A DNA stretch of 64,000 bases from Psoroptes ovis (Eukaryota > Arthropoda > Arachnida > Sarcoptiformes > Psoroptidae): contig PQWQ01000007.1 of the NCBI GenBank assembly GCA_002943765.1, positions 2,358,501 through 2,422,500 on the forward strand, read 5' to 3'. Below the pieces are notes generated by a model, which was not told the DNA's origin, made no database searches, and was given only the letters and a program-made list of their open reading frames with translations. Position numbers and translations under genes: made by a program. This document shows, piece after piece, positions 20,416 to 33,600 of this stretch (position 1 is the first letter of the stretch; each line of letters opens with the position of its first letter).

Positions 20416-20684
20416 ATTTACCTATTGCATGTATTTTTGATTATGTGAAATGGGAAACAACAAAAATGAGAAGAAAAAATTGAAAATAAAATTTGAATAA
20501 TAAATAAATGATAGCGAAAGCAAGCAACATTTGTAAATTTTTTCTTTCCGATTCCATAAATAAATTTTGATGCAAAATCATATCAAAGTTCATGCGGCCC
20601 CGTGTGTGGGGAATCGGGAATTTGAATTCAATAATTCCATAGAAAGAAGATATTTCATGAATCTCGAATGTATCACCTGATATA

Positions 20685-20760
20685 AAAGGGTTTTTTTACC
20701 AATTTTCAGTGAGCATTTCCATTGATAGAATCGGAGACAACAATTCTGATAAGTCTAGTA
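20685..20760 (+). repeat. degenerate copy of the palindromic element interior
   Basis: TTACCAATTTTCAGTGAGCA and TTTCCATTGAT match the conserved interior of the family, but recognisable terminal arms are gone. Confidence 0.35.
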
Positions 20761-21066
20761 GCTTGTTAGCTTACGAAATTTCATTTTATTCCTGCGAATT
20801 TCTGCCATCCAAATTTTTCCAAAAAATGTTTCCTTCATGATCTAACCCTTTCTTTTTACTTTTTTTATTTTATTTTACTGATTTGATTCAAATCAAACGT
20901 AGATATTTGATATACGCCGATATTGGAGAGCGTAATTTCAAAATCTTTGATCGGTTTATATTTTTGTGAATTTTTTTCAATGGACATTTCAGTGATTCTG
21001 TTTTTCAGCATCTTTGTGTTTGTTTTTAAATAAATTCATTGATTTTCATCATCAAATTGATCAATA

Positions 21067-21649
21067 ATGGCTACGATTAATGAAATTAACAGTGTCAACA
21101 CTGATTTGATTAAAAATGAATTTAAAATTAGTGAAAATCTGTTGCAAAAATTTTCGGCATCGACACCATCACCACCACCAGCATTATCACCACCATCATC
21201 ATTATCATCGATAATGTCGAACAAATTATCATCAATCAAATCTGAAACAAAATCATCACCAATCATATATAAATTACAATTTGAATCATATTATAAACAT
21301 TTATCCCAATCATTAGTACGATTGTTGTCTGAATCACATTATTGTGATTGTCATATATCGACAGGTCATAATAGACCATTAATACCTGCACATCGTTTAA
21401 TATTATCATCATTTTCACCATATTTTCAACAATTATTATCATCAATACCGAATGAAGTGATATTGAATGGTAATAATAAACAAAATCCATTCATTGATAA
21501 TAATAATAGTATCAATAATAAATTATCATCATCAACGACATCACCATCGCCATCATCATCATCATCATCATCAACATATTTTCCAATCATAATAATCAAA
21601 GATTTTAGTTATCAAACAATTTGTTCTTTGATTGAATTTTTTTATCGAG
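21067..21649 (+). CDS. BTB gene coding exon 1: first part of the BTB domain
   Basis: Starts MATINEINSVN. After a Pro/Ser linker comes the BTB core: SLVRLLSESHYCDCHIS (strand B1/A1), then IPAHRLILSSFSPYFQQLL, the highly conserved helix with HRLIL, then a Ser/Asn insert and FPIIIIKDFSYQTICSLIEF. The exon ends in CGAG|GTAGGT, phase 1. Reading through the donor gives a stop 71 bp later, so an unspliced product would lose the domain end. Confidence 0.85.
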
Positions 21650-24600
21650 GTAGGTGGTTATCATTTTATTTTATTTTAAAATTTTTTGAAACATTCAATC
21701 GATTCTTGACTGAATTAAAATAAGTTCCATATTCCAATCCAAATTGAATCACCGAATCATTTATCGAATCATAAGAGAAGCGTCTGTGAAAAAGAGAATA
21801 ATAATGGGCAAATTTCAATTCTTGGCGGGTGTTTGGCTTTAAAATCGTTTTAAAAAAGAAATTTTTAGACGAAATTCTTCTGAAAATGAAAATTTCCGGA
21901 AAATCTAAAATTTTTTATTTTTGCCAAAAAAAATCCCGAGCCAAATTCAATTTTATTTCAAATTTAAACGAATTTTTGCTTCATTTCAAATATTTTTTAT
22001 AACAATAACGTCAGATGCTTGTCATGATTTGACAGATTTTTGAAAATTTCAATTTCAATTATTATGTCTCTCTGCCGAAGATTTAATAGGAATTTTTTCT
22101 CTAATTTTTTTTCGGCCAACCGAAAAGCAGCACATGAAGCAGTTTTTAGGCCAACACACAATGGCAAACAATTGTTAAAGCCATGCACAAAGAATAAATG
22201 AAATTTCAAGTTTCGTTTTAGCTTCGTTTACTTTTGGTGAAATTTTAGAAAATTACAAAATTTTCGCCGAAAAAAAATATATTCAAATGTCAAAAAATGA
22301 ATTTTTTTCGGATCCAATGAATATTTATTCATTTTTACATTGATGTCTCTCTGTCGTACTTTGTTAGATTTGCTCTAGAATTCAAATCAACGTCGAAATG
22401 TTCAAAATTTGAGCAAATGTTTGGCACATTTTTCTCTGTTTTTTCTGTTGGCCACCAGTATTCATTTCATTCATTTATCCACACTTTTACTATGATTCAA
22501 TTTGAATTTCATGATTTTCCGTGGAAAATCATACATTTCCATGATATATTTTAGTGTCAAAACCCTTTGCATACGACACCTTTTTACGCCAGCGTTTCGT
22601 TGCTGTTTCCGAAAAAAAAAAACAACAAAATGAAAATTCAAATCAGTTTAATCTAATTCAATTCAATTTCTTGATCAATCAATGATCTAATTAATTTTTC
22701 ATTAATTGATTAATCAAAAAATTGATTTGAATCAAAATTAAATCAAACGAATAAATTATGGGAAATTTTTCGGCTTTGAAAAAAAATCTTTTCAAAATTG
22801 ATTGACAAAAAAAAAAAAAAAAAAAATAAAATAAAATAAATAAACTAATGAAATCAAACGAATAAATACATAAAGGGTTTTTCATTGTTAAATACATTCA
22901 TTCATTGTTTATTTATTTTCAATGAAAATTTCATTTAAATTTGAAATTTTATTCAAATTTAAAATGAAAAAAAAAATTCAATTTAATTTTATTTCATATG
23001 TTGTTTTTATTTTCATGATTTCCGTATTGTTTTTCTGTTTTTTCTTTGCTTTTTTTTTGTTATTTTGTTTAGTTTAATTCTGAATATTTTAAATTTTCAA
23101 ATGTTCGTCAAATGTTTGAAGTTGTCCGAAAAGTTCACCACACTCAAATCATTCGAAATGCCCATTAAAAATCGGTCAAAACTTTTCGGACAATCCAATA
23201 TTTTTTTTCATTAATTTTTTTCATGCTTTGCTGCCATAGTTTTCATACGCCGTTGTAATCATTGTTATTATTATTATTATTTTCATTTCCCCTCTTCATT
23301 CATTGATTTTTCTTTAATAAATTTTTTTAAAATGATGAATCGATTTTTGTATGCATTTTTTAAATATTTGGCCTGTCCGAAAAGTTCTTTCGGTTGTCAT
23401 CATTCAAAAAACATGATTTAACCAGGCAAAACTTTTTGAGCAATCTTATTTCATTATTAATATTTACGATTTTGTATTTCGAAGTACTTTTTTTTGCAAA
23501 TATTTTCCAATATTTCATTGCTTTGTAACTGCTGATGTCTTCGTAGCTGCTGCTGTCGTATGAATTCAATTTATTTCAATTTGATTCAGATAGAAATGAA
23601 ACAATAAAATTGCATTTGTATCCATGTGTTCGATAACGGTGACTGTCCGAAAAGTTAGCTGCATACGAATCAATAGAAACGCCTGCTTATAATCGGCAAG
23701 AACTTTTAGGACAAGCAAATTAATAATTGAAAAATAAAATTGTTTTTGATTAAAAAATACCAAACATTCAATTAAATGACAATGAAACAATGAAAAAAAA
23801 TAAATGTACTTTTTTTCTATACATCATTCAATGATTTTTTTATCATTTTATTTTTTTCCCATTTTGTCTGAATTGAAATAATGAAAAAAGTCATTCGACT
23901 TAATTTAGCGTTAAATTGCTGGCCAATAATGGTGCTTATTTGGGACCTACCGAGTTCAAAAAGGTTTTTGAAAGTTTTTGATTTTTGAAATTCATTAGCG
24001 CATTTAGCAACCCTTTTAATTGTTTTTCCAGTAAAGTCATAAAACATTTCATTCATTTAGTCATAATTTAATTCAATTTAATCTTAAATGGTACTCGATT
24101 CCGAGAAATTTTCTTGTCTTCAAAAAGGAATCTTGTTCGGTGATGTTGTCTGTGGTGTTCGTTGGGTGGTGGCGGCGGCGGCGGCGATATAATTCATTGT
24201 TCATTTCTACTCGATCGAGGGAATTTTTTTTCTTTCTTCCTTCTCCCATCTTTCATTCATTCATCCATTTGTCTAAATGAAATTTGGCTGCGAAAATAGA
24301 AAATATCGAAAAATTTTGACGAAAAAACAAAAAAAAAAAAAAACAAAAAATTCAATGAAATTGCATTTTTTCCCAATGCATTTCTAAATTTCTCTACCAT
24401 CCAACGTTTAATAATAATAATAATAATAATTTAATAATGCGGGTTATCCTTTTCGGATATTATCGCAAGAAATTGAAAATTAAAGATAAAAAAAAAAGTT
24501 TGTGTAGCTCAGTTTTTTGTGTTGCCTTGTTTCATGTGTTTTGTGTCTGCATGTTGTATATGTAAGAACATAGTTTGTGAAATTGTTTGTGTGTGTTTTT

Positions 24601-27600
24601 GTCGGTGATAAATTTGTTGAGTGTGTCTATGTTGTGTAGATTGAGTTGTTGTTTGATGCTTGTGTAGTGTGTGCAATGTAATAATATGTGTTCTATGCTC
24701 TGTGGTGTGTTGCTGCACGTGCAGAGATTGTTTTGTGTTCTTTGTATCCTATGTAAGTATTCTTTGTTGTTCCCGTGTCCAGTGTAAAATTGTGTAGTGA
24801 AAAAGTTTTTGATTGTGTAGTTTGGAATTTTGTAGGTGTGAAAGAATTTTTTAAAAGTGTCATTTGTATTTGTGTATAATTTTTTGAATATGTCTTCTTT
24901 TGTTAATTCTGAGTATTCTTTGAAATTTAAATGTGTTATATTTTGTGGAGTGTTGTTGGTTTTGTACAGTGTCTTTGTGTGTTTCAGGTGTATGTGTGTG
25001 TCTAGTGGTTCTGTTTGTGTTAAAATGTATGTGCATGATGATGATATTGTTCTGTATGCTTGTAATGTGTTTCTCAGAATCTGTTGTTCTAGTGTTTTTA
25101 GTTTGTTCATTTGTTTTTGTGTAATGTGATTGGCCCAGATTTCGGAACCATATGTCAGTGTCGATCTTATTAATCCTTTGTATAGTATGAGCTTTTATTG
25201 TTGTGTATGTTTAGTTCGTAAGTGTTTATTAGATTTGCAAGCAGGTAACCCATATGATTATTGGTGTGATTGTGCCACAGTGTGTGTTTTGCATTGAGGT
25301 CTCCTGCTATAATTAAGGGGTTATCTCTGAATGATTCTATTATATGTTGAAGTAGTTGTATATGTGTATTATTAGTGTTGTTTGGTTCGATGTATACGTT
25401 GCAGATTATCAGTGATGTCTGTGATAATTTTATTTCAATGGTTGTTATGTTGTTGTTTGAAAAATCGTTTAATAGTTTTGTGTATATGTTTGTTTGTGTA
25501 ATTAAGATTGCTGATTTGGGTATGTTGTTGTTTTTAATGTAATGTATGGTGGATTTTTGTGGGAAACCTCGAACTTCTGGTGTGTTTCCTGTGTAAGGTT
25601 CTTGGATTAAAATTATTGTTGGTTTCGTGTATTGTGATTGATGCAATAGTTCTTTTGTGGTGATCAAGCTTTTCCTTAAATTTTGTTGTTGGATTATAAT
25701 CATTTGGAATCAAAAGACCATCCAACGTTTGCCATATGTAATTCTCTCGATGCAATTTTCATATGTGATTCAATGTGTTTTTTTTCGTTCAATTTGTATT
25801 TTTGTATTTTTTTCATTTATTTCCACTCGAACAATCAATTTTTTTTTATTTATTTCTTTGAAATTTATTATTATTTCATTTTTTTTTTTCGTACGAAAAA
25901 CAAATTTTTGAAATTTATTTTTTCTCCATTTTTTCCATTTTTTGTACGAAATACTTGGTATTTGTGTGTGTTTGTTTCAATATTCATATTCAATTCAATC
26001 ATCATTTGTGAATTCAACAATTGGCCCCCGTTTCGGGTTTTTTTTTGAAAATTGCGAGGGGCAAATGATTTGGGTGGATGAGTAGTATTGAGTGCGGAGC
26101 AAGAATGATTTCTATGGAAAAAATAATTTCGAAGGAAAAAATATGAGAATTTATGAGGAAAAATAGACGAAAATATTCAAAAAATGAAAATATGAAAAAA
26201 ACAAAAAATACATTTTAATAAATGAATGTTTTGTTCTTTGCGAAAATGTACCAATGTTTCGTGAAACTCACATAAAATTTGAAACATTATTTTTTTGGTG
26301 AATTGTTTCAAAAAAAAAAAAAAAAAAAAAAAATCAAAAAGTTTTTTTTTGCCAATTTCCATAATTCATGATATATTTTTTGATCTCAGGGAAAATCGAA
26401 GAAAAAACTTTACGGACAGCCTTTGGCTGGTTTGATTGGTTTGTTTTTATTGATTTTTGTTTGGCAATTTTTATGTCGAAAATTTTGATTGAAATTTGCA
26501 AAAAAATTTCAAAAAACAAAATTCAAAAATTTTACGTCAAAACGAAAGCGAAATCAAACAAGAAACAAAATGAAAATTGAAATTCAAAATAAACAATCTA
26601 AATAAAACTCCTGTCAAATCACAAATCGACCATGTGCGTGTGTGTGTGTGGCTGTTTGTCTGTGTGTCGATTTTATTGCTGCTGCTGATGATGATCGTGT
26701 ATTTTTTATTATTATAATAAACACAAACAAATACATTTCATGCGTATTCATTTGATTTTGTATATTTTTGGTAAAATGAAATGAATGAATGAATTGAAAA
26801 TTGGAAATAGTTTGAATGAAAACATATGAATGTTTTTTGAAAAAAAAATTTATTTAAATTTATTTGATTTTTTGTTGAATTTTCCTGATTTATTTTTTGT
26901 TTTTGTTTCGTTCAAATTTATTTATTATTTTGAATGAATTTCAATTATTTTTCGTTGATGTTTTCTATGGTTTTCAATGGTATCCACCCATAGAATTTTT
27001 TCAGTGGTTTTCCTGAGGTGATGTGCTCGCTTCCCCTTTTCAATCAAATGAGAAATTTGGTCAATTCTTGGTCAAGAAAAAAGGCAAAATTTTCGCTTGG
27101 ATTTAAACTCGGATTTTGGCATCACCTTCACCCGTGTTTAAAGGTTCAAGATTTTCAAGAGGATTATTAAGATTTTTATTTGTCTTGAAGAAAATTTTCA
27201 GAAAAAAAAATCTCCAAAAATTTTTAAAATTTTGATTTCTTTTGATTTTGTTTGATTTCAAATGAAAATTTCATTCATTTCCATTCATTGTTTTTTTTGT
27301 CTGCATTATTTCATCTCGAAATTCACATGTTTTTTTAGATATTAAACTTGTTTCTGAATTTTTTTTTTATTTTCTCATCAAACAAACACACAAAAAAATC
27401 AACAAAAATCAATTTAATATCCAAATATTTCTTTGTGTGTGTTTATGCAAAGAAAAAAAAAGTCAGACAAAGAAATGAAAATAAATGGAAAAAAATGTTC
27501 AACGTTTGCCTTGCACACACACACACACACATTTTCATGATCATCAATCATTTTTTTTTCTTGTGAATTTTGCCATTATTTTCATTTTTTTTTCATTTAT

Positions 27601-30600
27601 TTATTCATTTCCAAATTCAAATTCCCAAGTATTATTTTTTGCCATCATCATTCCTGTTCTTCTTCTTATTGCGCATTGCACCAATTTCATTTCAAAAAAT
27701 ACGAATTAATGAAACAGATGAAAAATTGTTATCAAAAAATTGACTTGTAAAAAACACGCGCAGTTTTTAAAATGTTTTAAAATTTAAGAAGTTTTCAGAA
27801 ATGAATCAAATGAAAAAAAAAATAATCTTAATCAACGTTTGAATAAATTATTTTTAATTTAATTTTGAAAAAATTGAAGAAAATATTGAAAAGATTGAAA
27901 ATAAATTAATAATAATCAACGATGAAATGAATTTTTAACAAATACTCAAAGGGTTCAAAGGGCTCCAAAAGTTTTTGGAAAAAAAGCTTTGCTACTTTAC
28001 TCGTAGAAAGTTTGAAAATTTGTTTAAAAATTTTTCGATATTAACCCTTTTAAAAATTTCTTTTCGAGATTTTAACCCTTTGACATCAACCTTTGTGATC
28101 CTTGGGGTTCAATATTTCGTGAATATTAATATTGCATTAAATAATGTAAATTTTCTTAGATAATCATGTATCTTCGGGGAAATCGAGGGGAAATTCCAGT
28201 AAAATTCTTGGAAAAATCCCTTAGAAAAATATAGATCGACAATCAATCAGATCAAATGATTGAAAGAGTTCATTGTACCTGATTGAATCATATCATTATT
28301 ATTCAATGTTGATTTTGTTTCTTCATAATTTCAATGAGAGCGAAATTGAAAATTGAAATTTTACGCATGTACCTTTGAACACTAAATGAAAAAAATTTCA
28401 ATTTCTTCAAGAAAATAAAAAAAAAGTTGCATTGAAATCAATCGCCCGATTGTTCAAAATGTGATTAAATTTTTAACAATTTCAAGGGATATCAGATTGG
28501 ACATTTCAAAATTCAAACGTAAATCAAATCAAACCGAAATGATATAAGATGATAGATAGCTTTGTATGTGCATTGTTTGTATTTGTCTAAATATTTGTTC
28601 TTGAATTTGTTCGGTTTTTGTTTTCTTATTTAATTCTTATTTATTTGATTTTGCAATCAATTCCTTCGGGAATCAAATTGAATTTTGAAAAGAATTGAAT
28701 TAATGAATGATATTTAAATGAAATTCCGCAAAACATTACATATGCAGCTTGACAGATACACGTACATAGACTTCATCAAAAAAATGAACCAAATTTTGAA
28801 ATCAAAATCTTAATAAATTAAATATTTCGACAATTGCGACACACTTATTGAGCAGTTTAAAACAAAATAAAACACCGTTGGCTAAAAAAAAAAATTCATG
28901 CCGATTGTCATCAATGGACAATTCATATTGATCTGATAGGTACTGAATTCTTCTACCGATTCCCCTATCATTCTATTAGGACCATTTACTTGAGTAAAAT
29001 CTAAAGAATTCCAGAGTCCAAGACCGAAAAAAGGAAACAATGAAAGAAAATGAAGAATTACAAGAAAAAAAATAGTTAGAAACAAATGATACAAACTATT
29101 AAGCATTTCGAGCATAAATAAGACGCACACAGAATTTCCAGAGAAACAAAACGAAAATTTCCAAACACAATCCAAGAATCCTAGTTTTTTCCAGCAGTTT
29201 CCACATACGATTTCCATAGAATTCATATGTGAATTCATTCCTGAAATATATTCTCTCTCTCTCTCGCTTTTGTAATATATTCTAAATTCTTCATTTATTT
29301 ATTTTTTTTCTCATTTTGTAATTCTGTCTATTTTGTTTTTTCGTAATTTTCTCTTTTTATTTTCATTGTTTCATTTTCTCGCGAAATTTTGGCCAAATTT
29401 TTGCCATTTTTGCTTGTAATTCTGCGAGTTTTTTTTTTCTGTGTTCTGCCAATTCTCGCTCTCTCGTTTTTATTCGAATCTATTTTCCATATATGATACA
29501 TTTGTTTTTTTTATATATGCCAGAAAACAATAATAATAGTAATAATAATCGAAAATAATCAAAAGAATTCCGGAACCAAGAAACGAAAATGAAAATGAAA
29601 TAACAAAATTCCTATTTTCTCGCTCTTCATCTCCTCACTCTTCAACATTTTTCCCCTTCATCTTTCTCCCTCATCATCTCCCTGTCTCCCCTTATTCTTC
29701 CCCTTCTTCTCCCCCATCTCCTTCTTCCCTTCTTCATTTCCCCAAATCCATCTCCCCCTATCTCCTTCTCTCGTTCCATCACATAGAATTTCATTGAAAC
29801 ACACACACACACAAAAACAAGTTTTTTGTTACAATTTTTCCATTTTTTTTTCTATTCCAAGTTTGTTTGTTTTGTATTTTTATTTCATTTTCCATAATTC
29901 CATTTATCATTTTTTTTTTCATTTTTGTTTTTATTATTTTCATTCATTTATTTATTTGGCTCTTTCTCGTTCATTGTTTTTTCATTTCATTTTATTTATT
30001 TCTGATTCGGTTCATTGTTGTTTTATTTTGGTTAATTTTTTTTTTCGTTAGTTTTTCTTTTTATTTATTTGGCCAAATAAATAAAAGCAGAAAAAACTGT
30101 AATAATGGAATAGAAAAAAAAAATACAAAATGAAATAAATGTTTTCAAAGCAAACTAGAAAAAATAGATGAAATATGAATGAATGAATCGAAATGAATTG
30201 AAATGAAATGAGAAAAAAAAAGCCAAAAAAAAAACAAAACTGAAAAAAAATGAAAAAGGAAAAAACCAAGCATAAATTTAGAACCAAACACACAATAATA
30301 ATAATAATAATTCTGAATTTTGACCATAATTTTCTATTTGAAATGAATTCAAATAAGTAAAGTAAAAACAAAATGAAACTGTACACAAGTAAATACGAAT
30401 ATCCAGATGAAAATTCTGAATAATAATAATAATAATAATAAAGAAATAATAACAAATAATAGCCAACCAAATAAAAATGGGAAAATTGAATGTATTCAGA
30501 ATATTTCATTGAATTGCATTAGAATATTCTGTTTATAAATGTTTGGATTTATTCATTCATTGAATTCAATGAATATCTTTGCCAAGTTTTTCTTATTTTG

Positions 30601-33600
30601 AATTATTTTTGGTTATTTGATTCACACACAAAAAGTTTTTTTTTTGACCAAAAACATTTTTCAATAAAAACATTTTCGATTTTCGATGATTTAATAATAT
30701 ATAGCAATGAATTTATTTATTTATTTGTTTGTTTACCATTTTTAGATTATTTCCATTTATTATTTTAGTTCTTCTTCTTCTTCGTCTTAATAATTCATTG
30801 AGATAATAAATTTTTTTGCTTTACGTTTATTTACTTCGATACAAATATTTTGATCTTTGGTTTAGTTTTTCGGGGTGAAATTTTTTCCCAATTTGAAAAT
30901 TTCCACTTTTTTTGGCCTATTTATTGGGCTGTCCAATAAGTTCTTGACTGTAAAATCAATGGATATCGAATTGAAAATTTGTCGAAAATCGGCCAAAACT
31001 TTTCGGACAGCCTCACTTATTCTTCTGCAATTGTTTTTATTGCATTTATTTTAATGGTCATCATTAATTAAGGAAATGACGAAAATTTCGACAAAATTCT
31101 TGACAAAGATATTTGAAACATATGATTTTTTATCAAAGAATCGAAATGAAATCCCAAATACAAATCAAATATTTAAATGTCAAAAATATTTACAAAATGT
31201 ATGAACTAAAATTTAAAATGTTTCAATTCTTCGTTTTCGTAGTTTAAGTTTAAATATTATGAAACAATTTCATTGAACAAATAAATGAACAAACGCAAAT
31301 AATTCAATTGTAATCTAAGAATATTCTTACTTTTGTTTTTCCAAAATTTTCTTTGACATTTTCCACTATTCATTGGATAGGAAAAATTGTGAAATTTTTA
31401 GCCGAAACCATTCACAATGTCCACTAACGATTCTCTTCTGAATATTCTATTAGTCATATATCGAATTTCTTTGGATGTTTATTTTCATTCATCACCCTAA
31501 TAACTCACGATTCACGAGTCAAAATTTGAATAAACAATGATTCAATTGAATTAAATAATTTGCATCATTATTGTTTCCAATAATCGAATGAAACATTATT
31601 GAGTTTGATTTGCCGCTTTTGACTCTCGATATTCAAATTGAAAGACGCAAAAAAATTGAAAAATTCACGGAAAATTTATGAAAAATTGATAATTTTCAAG
31701 TTTCAAAGTAACATATGAATTCATTCATCATTTCAGCTGCCCTAAATGGTTCAAATAGACAATCGATATGAGAATTATCAAGAGAACATTCCAATCGTAT
31801 CATCAGACCAATGTGTTCGCTGTGAAATTCTTGATTTTATTTATTTATTCTAAGGAGTTTTTCTTCGATTCTTGATTTTATTTATTTTTTCAATTTTCTT
31901 CGAAAAAATATTTTTTTTTGATAAAAAAAATGAGTTTCGTTCAAAATTTTCAATATTATTTCTTCGATTGCATTTGATTCCTCGAAAAGATGGATTTTTC
32001 CATTTCTTATTTTCAATTTTTTCACCAATTTTCATTTCAACATTGCTTGCATTTTCAATTTCCATTCACGAAAAAAAAACTTCCAAGATTCCCGAAAGAA
32101 ATTCTATGAAATTCTCAAGAAAAAAAATTCTGGCAAATTTCATTCTATTCTTCTTTTGGTTCTGGATGATTTTGGGTTTATATTTTTTATATTTTCAAAA
32201 AAAAAATTGAAAAATCGAAAAAAAAAATTTCCTTTTTCTTCGAAAATAAGAATCAAAAAGAATTCGAAAGAACGAGGAAAAAAATGAGAAAAAATCAAAT
32301 TCAATGGATTTTCAATGGATTGAAAAATGAAAATTTGAAAAAAGATGAAAAAAAGCAGAAAAATTCTTTGAAAATTGAAAAATTATTTTCAAATTTTCAA
32401 TTTTTCAATTTTCTCCATTTTTTTTCAAGGAATCTGAAATTCTTTCCAAAGAATTTAAACGAAATTCTTTCGATAAAAAAGAAAAACTTTCGAAAATCTA
32501 AAAAAATTGAAAAATTTTCAAACAAAAGAGATTTTTTTTTTTGGTGAGATTTAAGTGAAAATAACTGTGCGAAAATTACTTTTCTTTTTCACATTTTTTG
32601 TATGTGATGATTGAATCTTGGATGGTATAGAATCCTCGTGATTTTTTCAGGGAAAAATTCTCGCGAATTTTTTCCTTTTTCTCCCGAAAAAAAAATTCTC
32701 CTTCACCATTTTTCCTCTTTCAATTCACCAGAATTTCTCGAATTCTCAAAAAAAAAAAAAAAAAAAATTCAGTGCTGAGACATATGAAAGCGAAAAAGAA
32801 AGATGAGAGCAGAAAAAAAAATCAGGAAATTTAATTTCAAATTCTTTTCATTTTTTTCTTTTTGAAAAAACGAAAATTGAAAAGAAATGAAATTTTGTTG
32901 AAAAGAATTTTTTCTTTCAAGGAAAAAAAGTTTTTTTTTTCGCCAGAATTTTCGAAAAATTCTTTGGAACAAAATATTTCATTTTTTTTTTCGTCAAGAT
33001 TTTTTCTCCGAAATTTTTTCATTTTGTTCCAGAATTCATTTTGTAAATTGCACAACGATTGTCAACACCAAGAATCGACTGATTCTGTGAAACATTTTTT
33101 CTTTTCTTTGAAATTTTGAAATTTTCTTTCAACTTTCTAGGCTGGGAAATTTCAAGGAATTTTCAATTCTTTTCAATTTCACAAAAAAATTTCTCAAACT
33201 TTTTTTCGTAAATTTCCCCCAAAAATTTACCCAATTTTTCAAAATTTATCGCAATCAAATGTATCATAAATGTACCAATAAAATCACATTGAATCAAGAA
33301 TTCTCTAAACGAACAAATGAATGAAATTCGGCCAAAGACAAATTTTGGCAAAATTCTGCCCATGAATGGGGAAATTTTGTAAATTTTGAAATTTCAAAAA
33401 ATTTCACCAAACAAAAGTTTCAAAAAAATTTTCTCTGAATTTCAAATTAAATTTCCCCGCCAACAACATCAAATGAAAAACCGAAAAATCATTTTTTTTT
33501 CGGGAAATTTTTCCCGTCAAAATTCTACGAGAATCGTTTTATTCATTTCATATCACTACGGGAATTTTTTCCATTTTCATTTTTCAATGTGTTTTCATCT

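Larger units (their letters stand above)
17195..21008 (+). other. predicted intron in the BTB gene 5' UTR
   Basis: 3.8 kb between the donor GTAAGT at 17195 and the acceptor TTTTTCAG ending at 21008. It contains no credible coding frame. It holds three palindromic elements (17775, 19905, 20346), a degenerate interior-only copy near 20685-20750, an A24 run at 17970-17993 and many A/T homopolymers. Confidence 0.5.
24410..25716 (-). mobile_element. non-LTR retrotransposon (LINE) copy with internal deletion
   Basis: On the minus strand the element runs from 25716 to 24410 (about 1.3 kb). It has an endonuclease start, then directly the C-terminal end of a reverse-transcriptase ORF, a short 3' UTR and a (TTA)n tail. 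It is flanked by an identical 14-bp duplication, ACCATCCAACGTTT. The whole RT catalytic region is missing. Both ends look intact, so the loss is internal rather than the usual 5' truncation. The copy has no function by itself. The family resembles apurinic-endonuclease-type LINEs (R1/Jockey-like). Confidence 0.88.

Noticed and set aside
28882..28930. Mitochondrial cox2-like FMPIVIN reading on the plus strand
   Set aside because: Only seven residues fit, and the flanks do not continue the similarity under the invertebrate mitochondrial code.
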